From an uncultured Alphaproteobacteria bacterium (lineage in GTDB: Bacteria; Pseudomonadota; Alphaproteobacteria; RF32; CAG-239): a stretch of DNA of 64,000 nucleotides. Within the stretch, counting starts at the first letter, position 1. The number at the start of each line of letters is the position of its first letter. The stretch covers positions 185,981 through 249,980 of the forward strand of contig CALXTU010000001.1 in NCBI GenBank assembly GCA_944391495.1, given 5' to 3'. The notes under the pieces were generated by a model. It saw only the letters and a list, made by a program, of their open reading frames with translations, did no database searches and was not told where the DNA came from. This document shows positions 1 through 8,215 of the stretch, one piece after another. The translations under genes were made by a program, and so were the position numbers.

Positions 1-380
1 TCGGTCAAATCCATTTTATGATTAAAAAAGGCACGTTTGGAAAATTCTCCCGGCTCGGCCAGGCGGAACTCCGGCAGCCCGGACAAACTTTCCAATACCG
101 AGGAAATAACAGCACGGGAACCGTGAATTTGAAACTCGACAATATCCTCGCCGGTAAAGGACGCCGGTGCTTTAAAATACAATACAACGGCTTTATCAAG
201 AAGTTGTCCCGCTTTATTTTTTATATCGGCAAAATAGGCATAGCGCGGTTTAATACTCCCGGCCGAGATGTTGGTCATTGCCGCAACGGCATCCAGCGCA
301 CGGCTGCCGGATATGCGGACTACCGCCACACCGGATTTACCGTAAACGGTTGAAAGTGCATATATCGTTTGATTATCCAT
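1..380 (-). CDS. mnmE: tRNA modification GTPase MnmE (N-terminal part, cut by window edge)
   Basis: The reverse strand from 380 to the left edge encodes the first 126 or so residues of MnmE, which with MnmG modifies the wobble uridine of certain tRNAs. The N-terminal tetrahydrofolate-binding domain is recognisable from GVAVVRISGS near residue 17, the FTGEDIVEFQIHGS stretch, and AEPGEFSKRAFFN near residue 108. The GTPase domain lies outside the window. The start is the ATG at 380-378, preceded by AGAGGGAT. In alphaproteobacteria mnmE commonly sits beside rho close to the origin, and the same order is seen here, although a HAD gene on the opposite strand lies between them. Confidence 0.93.
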   Translation of the reverse strand, partial: MDNQTIYALSTVYGKSGVAVVRISGSRALDAVAAMTNISAGSIKPRYAYFADIKNKAGQLLDKAVVLYFKAPASFTGEDIVEFQIHGSRAVISSVLESLSGLPEFRLAEPGEFSKRAFFNHKMDLT

Positions 381-558
381 TTTTATCCCTCTATGGCTCT
401 TATAAAATCATTATTTGAATCTTGCAAGTTTAAAAAGGGCGCTTTTTTTGACTCTGCAGAGGCTTTTTATTGTTTCTTAACAAATCTATCATATATTATT
501 TAAAAATCGTTTGTACGGGCTTTGAGCGAGGTCGCTTTTTTATTTATGAAAGAATTTT

Positions 559-1215
559 ATGAAAAAACTGATTATATGGGATTTTGACGGCGTGATTGCC
601 GACACCGAAAAATTATGGGTCAGCTCAAGAATGGAACTTTTGAACCGGGATTTTAATCTGGGCTGGAGTTTTGAAACAACAAACAAACATATCGGCGGCC
701 GCAGCGAAAAAGATAAAAAAAGAATTTTGCAGAATTTGGGAATAGAGGTTAAAGACAGTTTTTGGGACGAGGCGATGAAACTGGATTTACAAAAATTGCA
801 ACAAGGTATTGCCTTGACACCTGGAATTGAAGATATTTTTTTGATGGACAGTTTTGACCAGTGTATTGCCACCGGCGGCACCATGAGCAAAACAAAAGAA
901 AAAATTAAACAAGTCGGCATTGAGAAATATTTTCCGGCAGAAAAAGTTTTCACTGCCGATTTGGTTGAATACGGCAAGCCGGAACCGGATTTGTTTTTGC
1001 TGGCGGCGCATACCATGGATTATAAACCGGAGGACTGTATTGTGATTGAAGATTCCCTGGCCGGTCTGACTGCCGCGCAACGCGCCAAAATGTTACCGGT
1101 TGCTTTTGTTAAGTATAATTCTGCCGAATATGTTGCCGAAATCAAAAAAACGGGCGTCGAACATATTTTTGATGATATGGCACAGGTTAAGAAGTTTTTA
1201 CAGTCGACAATTTAA
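559..1215 (+). CDS. HAD-family phosphatase, beta-phosphoglucomutase-like
   Basis: A 218-residue haloacid dehalogenase-type hydrolase. The nucleophile motif DFDGV is at residues 8-12, with Asp8 as presumed nucleophile and Asp10 as acid/base. A Thr-Gly-Gly motif II follows near residue 115, and the late IEDSLAGL acidic motif binds magnesium. The helical cap between motifs I and II is typical of the phosphoglycolate phosphatase / beta-phosphoglucomutase branch, so a small phosphorylated metabolite is the likely substrate, but the specificity cannot be read from the sequence. It stands alone between mnmE and rho and is read in the opposite direction to both. Confidence 0.85.
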   Translation: MKKLIIWDFDGVIADTEKLWVSSRMELLNRDFNLGWSFETTNKHIGGRSEKDKKRILQNLGIEVKDSFWDEAMKLDLQKLQQGIALTPGIEDIFLMDSFDQCIATGGTMSKTKEKIKQVGIEKYFPAEKVFTADLVEYGKPEPDLFLLAAHTMDYKPEDCIVIEDSLAGLTAAQRAKMLPVAFVKYNSAEYVAEIKKTGVEHIFDDMAQVKKFLQSTI

Positions 1216-1226
1216 ATAAACGGACG

Positions 1227-1403
1227 TTACGAACGCTGGTTCGGCAAGAGCCTCGGCGGAACGATACGGACCTTTACCGTCTATAACAAAAAGCAGTGTT
1301 TCAGCTTAAGCAACTTGATCCGCTGGCCGAGCTGCAACGGGCTGCCCAGACCGAGGAGCTTAAAGAACTGCTCAAACGTATGGTTAACAATATTCCCTCT
1401 TAA
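1227..1403 (+). pseudogene. possible gene remnant with internal stop
   Basis: Reading from 1227 to the TAA at 1401-1403 gives 58 codons of coding-like composition, interrupted by one in-frame TAA about 20 codons in. The downstream half encodes a charged helical tail (QLKQLDPLAELQRAAQTEEL and onward). There is no start codon or ribosome binding site of its own. It looks like the decayed 3' end of a gene whose family I do not recognise. A chance open stretch is possible. Confidence 0.3.
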
Positions 1404-1405
1404 CC

Positions 1406-1440
1406 CAAAAAAAGACCTCCTGCATCAAAAGCAGGGGGTC
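1406..1440 (-). terminator. rho-gene intrinsic terminator
   Basis: Arms GACCTCCTGC (1414-1423) and GCAGGGGGTC (1431-1440) pair with one wobble around a 7-base loop. On the minus strand the stem is followed by a run of T (complement of the A run at 1406-1413), 26 bases past the rho stop. Confidence 0.8.
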
Positions 1441-1465
1441 TTGATATCCTTACGGAAAAACGGGT

Positions 1466-2719
1466 TTAAGAATTCATATTAGCAAAGAAATCTTTGTTAT
1501 CTTTGCTTACTTTTAATTTATCCAGCAAAAATTCCATACCGTCGGTCAAACCCATTTGCATCAGAACACGACGCAGAACCCACATTTTGGCAAGGGTGTC
1601 GCGGTCAACCAGAAGTTCTTCCTTACGAGTACCGGAACGGGTAATGTCAATGGTCGGAAACAGGCGTTTATCAGTTAATTTGCGATCCAAAATGATTTCC
1701 GAATTTCCGGTGCCTTTGAATTCTTCAAAAATAACTTCGTCCATACGCGAACCGGTATCAATCAATGCCGTGGCAATAATGGTCAGCGAACCGCCTTCTT
1801 CAACGTTGCGCGCCGCACCGAGCAGACGTTTCGGCCGCTGCAGAGCATTAGCGTCAACACCGCCGGTCAAAACCTTGCCGGAAGAAGGAATTACCGTGTT
1901 GTAAGCGCGGCCGAGGCGGGTAATCGAATCCAACAGAATAACGACATCTTTTTTGTTTTCGACCAGGCGCTTGGCCTTTTCAACCACCATCTCGGCAACC
2001 TGAACATGGCGGCTGGCCGGTTCGTCAAAGGTTGAAGATATAACTTCGCCCTTAACCGAACGTGTCATATCGGTAACTTCTTCGGGACGCTCGTCAATCA
2101 ACAGCACCATCAGGTAACATTCGGGGTGATTGGTGGCAATAGCATGGGCAATATTTTGCAACATCACGGTTTTACCGGTACGGGGCGGCGCCACAATCAG
2201 CCCGCGCTGACCTTTACCCTGCGGTGCAATCAAATCAATAACTCGGGTGGTGTAGTCTTTTTCGCCGCAGATGATATCAAAATTAAGTTTTTCGGTCGGG
2301 TAAAGCGGTGTCAGGTTATCAAAATTAACTCTTAGTTTTGATTTTTCGGGATCATCAAAATTGATTTTATCAACTTTTACCAAAGCAAAATATTTTTCAT
2401 TTTCTTTCGGCGCTCTGATCTCCCCTTCAACCGTATCACCGGTGCGCAGACCGAAACGCTTGACCTGTGCCGGTGAAACATAAATATCGTCAGGACCGGC
2501 CAGATAGTTTGACTCCGAGGAGCGTAAAAAACCGAAACCGTCCGGCATAACCTCAATAGTGCCTTCGCCGGTTATAGCCTCATCTTCGCCGACGATTTTT
2601 TTCAGAATACCGAACATTAAGTCCTGCTTGCGCATGGAAGAAGCATCTTCAATGCCAAGTTCTTCAGCTTGAGCTAAAAGCTCTGCCGGAGATTTTTGTT
2701 TTAAATCCTGTAAATTCAT
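1466..2719 (-). CDS. rho: Transcription termination factor Rho
   Basis: A 417-residue hexameric RNA helicase that ends transcription at Rho-dependent sites. The N-terminal Rho helical domain covers about residues 1-45 and the cold-shock-like RNA-binding domain about 50-115, containing the DGFGFLR motif. The RecA-type ATPase follows, with Walker A APPRTGKT at 177-184, a [15 protein letters not shown]alker B region, and the [11 protein letters not shown] segment. The length is normal for the family. It is read away from the AT-rich gap that I interpret as oriC. Many alphaproteobacteria have hemE between rho and the origin; here the gap begins directly upstream of rho. Confidence 0.98.
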   Translation of the reverse strand: MNLQDLKQKSPAELLAQAEELGIEDASSMRKQDLMFGILKKIVGEDEAITGEGTIEVMPDGFGFLRSSESNYLAGPDDIYVSPAQVKRFGLRTGDTVEGEIRAPKENEKYFALVKVDKINFDDPEKSKLRVNFDNLTPLYPTEKLNFDIICGEKDYTTRVIDLIAPQGKGQRGLIVAPPRTGKTVMLQNIAHAIATNHPECYLMVLLIDERPEEVTDMTRSVKGEVISSTFDEPASRHVQVAEMVVEKAKRLVENKKDVVILLDSITRLGRAYNTVIPSSGKVLTGGVDANALQRPKRLLGAARNVEEGGSLTIIATALIDTGSRMDEVIFEEFKGTGNSEIILDRKLTDKRLFPTIDITRSGTRKEELLVDRDTLAKMWVLRRVLMQMGLTDGMEFLLDKLKVSKDNKDFFANMNS

Positions 2720-2965
2720 GCGAACCTTTATTTATATGTTATGGAAAAATTTTTGAGAAAAAAACGAATGTTTTATTTGTTTTCTGTATATGTTTTTTTT
2801 GGAAAAATGTCAATTGATTTTATGAACAGCCCGAAGGGCCTAACAATATAATTTTAAAAAATATAGTTGTTATTTGTATATCCCTGTGACTTTTGTGAAT
2901 AACTTTTTATCCCGAAAAATATGCACAGAAAAAGTGTTTGTTGATAAGTTGCCAGAATCCGAAAA

Positions 2966-2980
2966 TTAACTTTTTCTTAA
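2966..2980. promoter_or_regulatory. CtrA-type binding site 1 in oriC region
   Basis: TTAACTTTTTCTTAA is a perfect TTAA-N7-TTAA match. The identical 15-mer occurs at 57502-57516 upstream of the flagellin gene. In Caulobacter, CtrA bound at such sites represses origin firing and regulates flagellar promoters. Confidence 0.55.
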
Positions 2981-3021
2981 TCTTTTGTCTTTTCAAAAAC
3001 ATAGATGTTTAAAGCAAAATT

Positions 3022-3036
3022 TTAACCGTTTGTTAA
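3022..3036. promoter_or_regulatory. CtrA-type binding site 2 in oriC region
   Basis: TTAACCGTTTGTTAA is a perfect TTAA-N7-TTAA match. It overlaps a one-mismatch DnaA box at 3031-3039, an arrangement expected if CtrA and DnaA compete at the origin. Confidence 0.5.
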
Positions 3037-3146
3037 TAACTTTGGCTGTCAACAGGAGGGGATAAAAAAATCTCTTGTTCATAAGTCGGAAATTTAAATT
3101 TTATATAACGGGAATAAGTTAAACTGAAACGGAAAAAAGACGTGTT

Positions 3147-3178
3147 TTATACACAGGCAAAAACGGTTTTGTGTATAA
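3147..3178. promoter_or_regulatory. Inverted pair of perfect DnaA boxes
   Basis: TTATACACA at 3147-3155 and its inverse TGTGTATAA at 3170-3178 are separated by 14 bases. Both are exact DnaA-box matches just upstream of coaE. They lie outside coaE only if the coaE start is taken at 3210, which is also the best start by its ribosome binding site. Confidence 0.65.
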
Positions 3179-3209
3179 AAGGTGCAACTTTTTGATTTGG
3201 AAAGAAAAA

Positions 3210-3791
3210 ATGAAACTTGTTGCCATAACGGGATCGGTCGGCTGCGGTAAAACCACGCTGGCCAATATTGTAAAAAAACTGGGTTATGCGGTTTATGACA
3301 TAGACGCCTGGGTCAGGCGTATTTATCATAATAAGGAATTTTTGGCACAGCTCGGCGTCCGCTTTCCCGGAAGCGTTAAAAACGGCGTTGCCGACAAAAG
3401 ATTTTTAAGGAATCTTGTTTTTAACAATAAAGAAAAACTGGCCGAACTTGAAGATATGATTTATCCGTTTCTGAATAAAGGAATACGCCGGCTGGTAACT
3501 AAAAAAGCACGGCAGGATTGTATAGGTTTTCTTGATGCGGCGCTGCTGTTTGAAAAAGGCTGGGATAAATATTGCGACGTTATTATCCTGGCCGATGTTG
3601 ATTATGAAATTCAAAAGCAGCGCGTTATGAAACGCGATAACGTTTCGGCGGAAGATTTTGAACGGATTAATAATATTCAGTTGAAAAATGAAGACAAAAA
3701 AGTATTATCCGATATTGTGATTGATACGGATAAACCGCTTAATCTGCTGAAGGCCGAAATGATTGCCGTTACGAAAGGATTAGAACAATAA
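3210..3791 (+). CDS. coaE: Dephospho-CoA kinase
   Basis: CoaE phosphorylates the ribose 3'-OH of dephospho-CoA, the last step of coenzyme A synthesis. The 193-residue product starts MKLVAITGSVGCGKTT, with the P-loop GSVGCGKT at residues 8-15. It contains a DAALLFEKGWDKYCDVIILA segment and the QxxRVMKRD lid motif typical of CoaE. An upstream in-frame start at 3171 would add 13 atypical residues and overlap a DnaA box. The ATG at 3210 has GGAAAG just upstream and fits the family. dnaQ begins one base after the stop, so the two are co-transcribed. Confidence 0.95.
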   Translation: MKLVAITGSVGCGKTTLANIVKKLGYAVYDIDAWVRRIYHNKEFLAQLGVRFPGSVKNGVADKRFLRNLVFNNKEKLAELEDMIYPFLNKGIRRLVTKKARQDCIGFLDAALLFEKGWDKYCDVIILADVDYEIQKQRVMKRDNVSAEDFERINNIQLKNEDKKVLSDIVIDTDKPLNLLKAEMIAVTKGLEQ

Positions 3792-3792
3792 A

Positions 3793-4473
3793 ATGGCCAG
3801 AGAAATAGTTTTTGATACCGAAACAACGGGTTTTGATTATGCCAAAGGGGACAGGCTGGTTGAAATAGGCGCTGTCGAACTGGTTAATCATTTGCCGACG
3901 GGACGGACGTATCATCAATATATTAACCCGGAGCGTGATGTTCCGGAAGAAGTTGTCAAAGTTCACGGTCTGACTTATGATTTTTTGAAAGATTATCCGA
4001 CTTTTGAAAAAATAGCCGACCAATGGCTGGATTTTATCGGTGATGCCAATTTGGTGGCGCATAATGCCTCTTTTGATATGAACTTTGTTAATTATGAGCT
4101 TAAGCAAATCGGCCGGCCGGAAATCGGCTGGGACAGATGCGTTGATACGCTGGAAATTGCCCGCGGAATGTTTCCGGGTGCCCGTTGCAGTCTGGACGCT
4201 TTGTGCAAAAGATTTGAGATAGATAACAGCGCCCGTACTTTTCACGGCGCGTTGCTTGACGCACAGCTTTTGGCTGAAGTTTATCTGGAATTGTTGGGCG
4301 GCAAAGAGCCGACGCTGCTGTTCGGCGGGGATAAAAAAGAAAGTAAAAACAGTCTGAAGGCAGAAAGCCGAAGTTACAGAGAACCCAGAGTTTTTGCGGT
4401 TGAGGAAAATCTGGAAGAAATGCATCGGCAGTTTTTGGATAAAAATATCAAAAATCCGCTTTGGAATCTCTGA
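3793..4473 (+). CDS. dnaQ: DNA polymerase III epsilon subunit (3'-5' proofreading exonuclease)
   Basis: A 226-residue DEDDh exonuclease, the proofreading subunit of the replicative polymerase. The Exo I motif DTETTG is at residues 8-13, Exo II is in HNASFDMNF, and Exo III is in FHGALLDAQLLAEVY. The C-terminal 40 or so residues (from about 180) are variable and should contact the alpha subunit. It starts one base after coaE, with a GAAAGGA-type ribosome binding site inside the end of coaE. The coaE-dnaQ pair next to the origin is conserved in alphaproteobacteria. Confidence 0.95.
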   Translation: MAREIVFDTETTGFDYAKGDRLVEIGAVELVNHLPTGRTYHQYINPERDVPEEVVKVHGLTYDFLKDYPTFEKIADQWLDFIGDANLVAHNASFDMNFVNYELKQIGRPEIGWDRCVDTLEIARGMFPGARCSLDALCKRFEIDNSARTFHGALLDAQLLAEVYLELLGGKEPTLLFGGDKKESKNSLKAESRSYREPRVFAVEENLEEMHRQFLDKNIKNPLWNL

Positions 4474-4545
4474 TGGGGGTTGATTTAAATTGAAGTTTTG
4501 ATTAAAATCACGCCGTTTGTGTATATTGTCAGGAGTTTTTTCAGC

Positions 4546-5217
4546 GTGGTTTTAGGTAAAAATATCGTTATTTATGATTTGGACGATACCTTATATAACA
4601 AAACGGAAGAATTTGCCGATATTCTGGATACGGTAATGGCAGAAGCTCTGGTCTATGACCTGGGGTTGAAGATGGATGTGGCAAAGGCCAAAGAAATGGT
4701 TACCGAATCTTACAGAATTTATCGTGACGGCGGCGAAATTTTTTATCGCGACTACGGGATTAATCCGCAGGATCTTTTTATTGCTTATCATCGTCGCAAA
4801 CCGGTTGAAAAAATTGTTCCTTATGACAATCTGCTGGCCAAAATAGAAAAAGTTCCGGCAGAGCAGTATGTTTTTACGGCAAGCGACCGTTATGCCTCGG
4901 AAAAAATCCTGAAACACCTCGGTTTATATGAATTTTTTAAAGACCGGTATTATTCGGTGGAAGATTTCGGTGTGTATAAAAAGAATGAAGATGCCCGGGT
5001 TTATCGCGAATTTTGCCGTAAAATAAACGCTGATCCGACAGACTGTGTTTTTGTTGACGACAGTTATTCAAATCTTGAATTTGCCAAAGAGGCCGGTATG
5101 ACAACGGTCAGAATTTATTATCATAATAATTCGGCCCGGGATAAAACCTATATTGATTACGCTTATAAGGGCATAGAGAACTTTTTGGAAGCCGTATTGA
5201 GCGGTCAGGCGGCTTAA
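4546..5217 (+). CDS. HAD hydrolase, pyrimidine 5'-nucleotidase type
   Basis: About 223 residues from a GTG start. The HAD motif I YDLDDTLYN (Asp11, Asp13) is followed by a helical cap, a Thr-Ala-Ser motif II (FTASDR), a lysine region, and the FVDDSYSNLEFAKEAGM motif IV. DLDDTLY with this layout is characteristic of the SDT1/PPM1-like pyrimidine 5'-nucleotidase group common in alphaproteobacteria. The GTG at 4546 is chosen over a TTG at 4498 because AGGAG lies at 4531-4535 and the earlier start adds an atypical hydrophobic tail. Its end overlaps the convergent gene at 5214 by 4 bases. Confidence 0.85.
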   Translation: MVLGKNIVIYDLDDTLYNKTEEFADILDTVMAEALVYDLGLKMDVAKAKEMVTESYRIYRDGGEIFYRDYGINPQDLFIAYHRRKPVEKIVPYDNLLAKIEKVPAEQYVFTASDRYASEKILKHLGLYEFFKDRYYSVEDFGVYKKNEDARVYREFCRKINADPTDCVFVDDSYSNLEFAKEAGMTTVRIYYHNNSARDKTYIDYAYKGIENFLEAVLSGQAA

Positions 5218-5873
5218 GGACAGAGTTTACTTTCATAAAGATAGTTTTGCGGATTGTCGAGTTTGCTTTGTTCTACAAGCATTTCTTTTTTGATAAAATT
5301 GACAACAGGCGTCATTTTTTGATTGTAGGTTGCCGTCAGTTCACCGATGGCAGGTTTGATGTCGTCTATGTCTTTAACCTCAACGGGTTTGATGCTCCGG
5401 GCTATTTGCAGAGCCGCCGTCTTAAACATGGGCAGGTAATATTCAAGAGCGGATTTGTTTATTTGCTGGTGTGTTTGTTCATGCCGCAGAACCATATTGT
5501 ATTCGCAGCTGTCCGCGGTTAATTCTTTGGCCAGATGGATTGTCGGTTCATCAAGTCCCAGGAATAAATCTATTTGAGTCGGTATAACGCAGAAAACATT
5601 GTCGGCAGGAACGCCGAGAGCATTTAGAGTAATGTCAAAATTAATATTGACGGTGGATAATCCCGAAGCAAAAAGTCCGTTTTCAACTAAATTGAGCGAG
5701 GCGGCAAGAGCTGTTATTTCTTCAGTTGTTTTGTTTTGATCAATCGTTAATTTGCCGTAGGACGATGTCAGTTTTATCTGCGGATCGACCGTAATGTCGT
5801 TGCAACCCGCCGCAAAAACCGGTACGGGAATAAAAAACAAGGCCGTTAACATAAAAAAAAGTTTTTTGATCAT
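5214..5873 (-). CDS. Secreted protein with HExxH motif, putative metalloprotease
   Basis: A 219-residue protein with a clear signal peptide (hydrophobic residues 5-21, cut near VFA-AGC). HEQTH at residues 131-135 matches the zinc-protease signature HExxH, and it follows a short segment with two possible disulfide cysteines. The downstream part is helical and charged. The layout resembles small secreted proteins of the DUF922 type, which have the same motif, but I cannot confirm family membership. It is read divergently from the small secreted protein at 5917. Confidence 0.6.
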   Translation of the reverse strand: MIKKLFFMLTALFFIPVPVFAAGCNDITVDPQIKLTSSYGKLTIDQNKTTEEITALAASLNLVENGLFASGLSTVNINFDITLNALGVPADNVFCVIPTQIDLFLGLDEPTIHLAKELTADSCEYNMVLRHEQTHQQINKSALEYYLPMFKTAALQIARSIKPVEVKDIDDIKPAIGELTATYNQKMTPVVNFIKKEMLVEQSKLDNPQNYLYESKLCP

Positions 5874-5916
5874 ATAATCATCTTAGGTTTAATTGGTTAA
5901 ATTATGGTTGATGCCG

Positions 5917-6330
5917 ATGAATAAAACGATAACGGTCTTTTTGGCGATGATACTGTTTGCCGCAGCGGCCGAAGCGCGGTATGTGCGAAAATTGATAGAG
6001 CCGGATTTTTTTATTCCGGCCGATGACAGAATGCATAAACCGGAAAAACTGCCGCCGGTGCAAAAAACAGTGTCGAAAGACAGCGCAGGGGAAGAAAAAG
6101 CAAAACTTACGGATATTCCGGAATATAAGAAAAAATACAGTCGTTATCTGGCTGATATGGCGGTTTTTGCCAACAGCAAAAGTTTTCCCGTCAACGAGGC
6201 TTTTAATGCCGATATGGCCGCATTTACCGATGGTAAGGTCTTTGAAGTTACGGAAACGGCAGACCAAAAGATAACAACCGGAGAACAAAAATCTTTTTAT
6301 TCCCTGGTTGACAGTATCATTAAAAATTAA
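5917..6330 (+). CDS. Small secreted protein of unknown function
   Basis: 137 residues from ATG 5917 with a signal peptide (MNKTITVFLAMILFAAAAEA). The mature part is charged and low in cysteine, with two related segments centred on an aromatic-alanine pattern (YLADMAVFANSK near residue 78 and FNADMAAFTDGK near 98), suggesting a short internal duplication. I do not recognise the family. An alternative ATG at 5911 would add two residues. Its 3' end overlaps the convergent lipoprotein gene by 4 bases. Confidence 0.6.
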   Translation: MNKTITVFLAMILFAAAAEARYVRKLIEPDFFIPADDRMHKPEKLPPVQKTVSKDSAGEEKAKLTDIPEYKKKYSRYLADMAVFANSKSFPVNEAFNADMAAFTDGKVFEVTETADQKITTGEQKSFYSLVDSIIKN

Positions 6331-6791
6331 AACTCAAGTGCGTACATATCAATGATGCGCCAGCGGGAATCGATGTTTTTCATAACATAGATAATGTTAC
6401 CGTTGCACAGGCCGAACCAGTTGCCGTTGCATGAGCTTTGGGTATAAACCTCGACGGCTCCGTCGGCACGGGGAACCAGTTTGGTTATTTTGTAAGACTG
6501 GAAGGTCGGACGTTGCAGGGTTTCGTCCTGCATAAAGACAAAATCGGGCATATTATCTTTATTTTCGGCACATTCGGAAAATTCGGGGTTGATGATGCAT
6601 TTTACGGCGGTGTTAATGGTACAAACGATTTCCGAAGAACTGTCACAGCCCGGTTGCAGATTATTGACGTCAAAAGAAAAGACGGTTTCTTTATCAAGCG
6701 ATTGAGCCGCCTGAGGTGTTTGTTCGGCGGTGGTGTCGCGGTTGTCGCAGGAGCATATCAACAGTAAGGCAAAAAGCAAAAATTTTTTCAT
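6327..6791 (-). CDS. Putative lipoprotein of unknown function
   Basis: A 154-residue protein starting MKKFLLFALLLICSCDNRD. The hydrophobic stretch ends in a lipobox-like ICSC, so the second Cys (residue 15) is a likely lipidation site. The mature part has several further cysteines (CDSS, CTINTAVKC, CAEN, SSCNGNWFGLCNG) that could form disulfides in the periplasm. No family recognised. It is followed by the outer-membrane barrel gene downstream on the right, on the same strand, but separated by a terminator. Confidence 0.6.
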   Translation of the reverse strand: MKKFLLFALLLICSCDNRDTTAEQTPQAAQSLDKETVFSFDVNNLQPGCDSSSEIVCTINTAVKCIINPEFSECAENKDNMPDFVFMQDETLQRPTFQSYKITKLVPRADGAVEVYTQSSCNGNWFGLCNGNIIYVMKNIDSRWRIIDMYALEF

Positions 6792-6847
6792 AGAGAAATT
6801 TCCGTTAAAGTTGGTTTGGTCTTAAATATAGTTATTGCAGAAAAAAT

Positions 6848-6875
6848 AAAAAGGAAGAGTAAAACCTTCCTTTTT
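6848..6875. terminator. Bidirectional intrinsic terminator
   Basis: AAAAAGGAAG (6848-6857) pairs with CTTCCTTTTT (6866-6875) around an 8-base loop. It lies 20 bases past the stop of the outer-membrane protein gene, with T-rich flanks. Confidence 0.75.
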
Positions 6876-6894
6876 ATTTTTAGGTTGGTATCTT

Positions 6895-7428
6895 TTAGAA
6901 TACGTATTTGATACCGGCCGAAAACTCGGACATATGATCCATATGGTCAAGTTTGTCAGCCCAGATATAACGTCCGAGTACTCTGACGGCAATGTTGTTG
7001 GTGATGTGGTATTGGATACCGCCGCCCAGACGATAGCCGAAACCGGTGTCGTCAACGTCTTTACCGAAGTCATAAGAGGCAATACCGGCCGTAACGAAGG
7101 GCGCAAATACTTGGTCGCAGCCCAGCGGCAGATAGCCGTAAACATCAAGACCATAGGCATCAAAATCGGCTTTTACTTTTTCGCCACCGATAACTTTGCT
7201 CCAGTCTTTGCTCATCTGGTAGAAAATTTCCGTTCCGAAATATTTGTTGTATTCGGTACCGACAAAGACCGAGCCGGAATGCATATTAATATCAGTCGGC
7301 GAGCCTTTGTAATTGACGTTGGTGACATTATATTGGGCGCCTACATACGGTCTGAATTCCAGAGCATTGGCGCTGCCGGCCAAGGCAATGGCAGATACGG
7401 CCGCCAACAAAACAATATTTTTATTCAT
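6895..7428 (-). CDS. Outer-membrane beta-barrel protein (OmpA/Omp25-like small porin)
   Basis: 177 residues. The signal peptide covers residues 1-22 (cut after SANA). The remainder is alternating amphipathic strands, such as FRPYVGAQYNV, SGSVFVGTEYNKYFGTEIFY and VRVLGRYIWA, ending FSAGIKYVF with the C-terminal Phe required for BAM-mediated assembly. The size fits an 8-stranded barrel of the OmpA-like or outer-membrane beta-barrel families. No peptidoglycan-binding domain is present. It is monocistronic, with AGGAG before the start and a terminator 20 bases after the stop. Confidence 0.85.
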   Translation of the reverse strand: MNKNIVLLAAVSAIALAGSANALEFRPYVGAQYNVTNVNYKGSPTDINMHSGSVFVGTEYNKYFGTEIFYQMSKDWSKVIGGEKVKADFDAYGLDVYGYLPLGCDQVFAPFVTAGIASYDFGKDVDDTGFGYRLGGGIQYHITNNIAVRVLGRYIWADKLDHMDHMSEFSAGIKYVF

Positions 7429-7575
7429 TAATAAGCTCCTTAAGATTTATAAACTAAAGTTTAATAACAAGCATACTATAAGATGATCTGAAAAAAAAGG
7501 AAAGAAAAAAATGATATAAAATGTTGTTTATATTCTATTTTAGTGTTATAAATCCTTGAGAAAAAGAGGACGAAG

Positions 7576-8202
7576 ATGATTTTAGACAAGAACAACCAAT
7601 CTGGTGCGACAATGATGGAAACGCTGGGTGTTTTGACAATTATAATCATACTCGGCGTGTCGGTTATTAAACTGGTCGGCAATATTTTCAGTATGTTTAA
7701 CCAGGCTGTTGTTGTCAGTCAGATAAAAGATTTGCAAAAAGTCATATCCGAAAGATATCGGTTTGAAGGAAATTATGCCAATTTGTTTGAAGACAGAACT
7801 CCAGAAGAAGTAACGGCATTTTTGTGTGATGAGAAGATGGCTCCTTTTCAGATGTGTAACGATGGTCTTTTGTTTCATAAATCAGGCGGTGAGGTATGGA
7901 TTATGCCGGTTGAAAATTATGATGAAGAAGGAGAACCTTTTAATGATTATAATAAATATGCCATGACTTTTTGGAGTCTTTCGGATACGACTTGTATTAA
8001 TGCGGCCCAGATAAACTGGTATTCGCAAAAGAAGTCCGATGTTTATAAAATGGTTATTAATTCGGGAACGGATAAAGAGTTGGTTGTAGATGTACCGTAT
8101 AATATGCAGGAAGGTTCAGAAACGTTTCCAGTTCCGACAGCGGAAGTTTTTAAAGCTTGTTCGAATAATGACGACAATCAGATAGAATGGATTTTTTATT
8201 AA
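7576..8202 (+). CDS. Type IV pilin-like / pseudopilin protein
   Basis: A 208-residue protein with a short positively charged leader and a prepilin peptidase site after Gly10 (QSG|ATMMETLGVL). Glu at +5 of the mature protein and a following hydrophobic helix to about residue 37 are the class signatures. The C-terminal part is soluble and contains four cysteines (CDEK, MCND, TCIN, ACSN). No pilus assembly genes are in the window, so the secretion partner is elsewhere. AGAGGACG precedes the start. Confidence 0.75.
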   Translation: MILDKNNQSGATMMETLGVLTIIIILGVSVIKLVGNIFSMFNQAVVVSQIKDLQKVISERYRFEGNYANLFEDRTPEEVTAFLCDEKMAPFQMCNDGLLFHKSGGEVWIMPVENYDEEGEPFNDYNKYAMTFWSLSDTTCINAAQINWYSQKKSDVYKMVINSGTDKELVVDVPYNMQEGSETFPVPTAEVFKACSNNDDNQIEWIFY

Positions 8203-8215
8203 ACGGGGCAGAGCA

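Larger units (their letters stand above)
2720..3209. other. Probable chromosomal replication origin (oriC)
   Basis: A 490-bp AT-rich intergenic region between divergent rho and coaE with no gene. It contains three perfect DnaA boxes (TTATNCACA) at 2894-2902 (minus), 3147-3155 (plus) and 3170-3178 (minus). Four one-mismatch boxes lie at 2919-2927, 2939-2947, 3031-3039 and 3076-3084. Two TTAA-N7-TTAA sites match the CtrA consensus. The neighbourhood (mnmE, rho on one side; coaE, dnaQ on the other) matches the gene order around Caulobacter-type origins, but hemE, the RP001-like gene and aroE are missing and maf lies 6 kb away. Very AT-rich tracts at 2851-2880 could be the unwinding element. This is inferred from motifs and synteny. 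Confidence 0.75.

Noticed and set aside
540..1080. Reverse-strand frames across the first HAD gene
   Set aside because: They lie opposite a well-supported gene and lack any recognisable protein feature.
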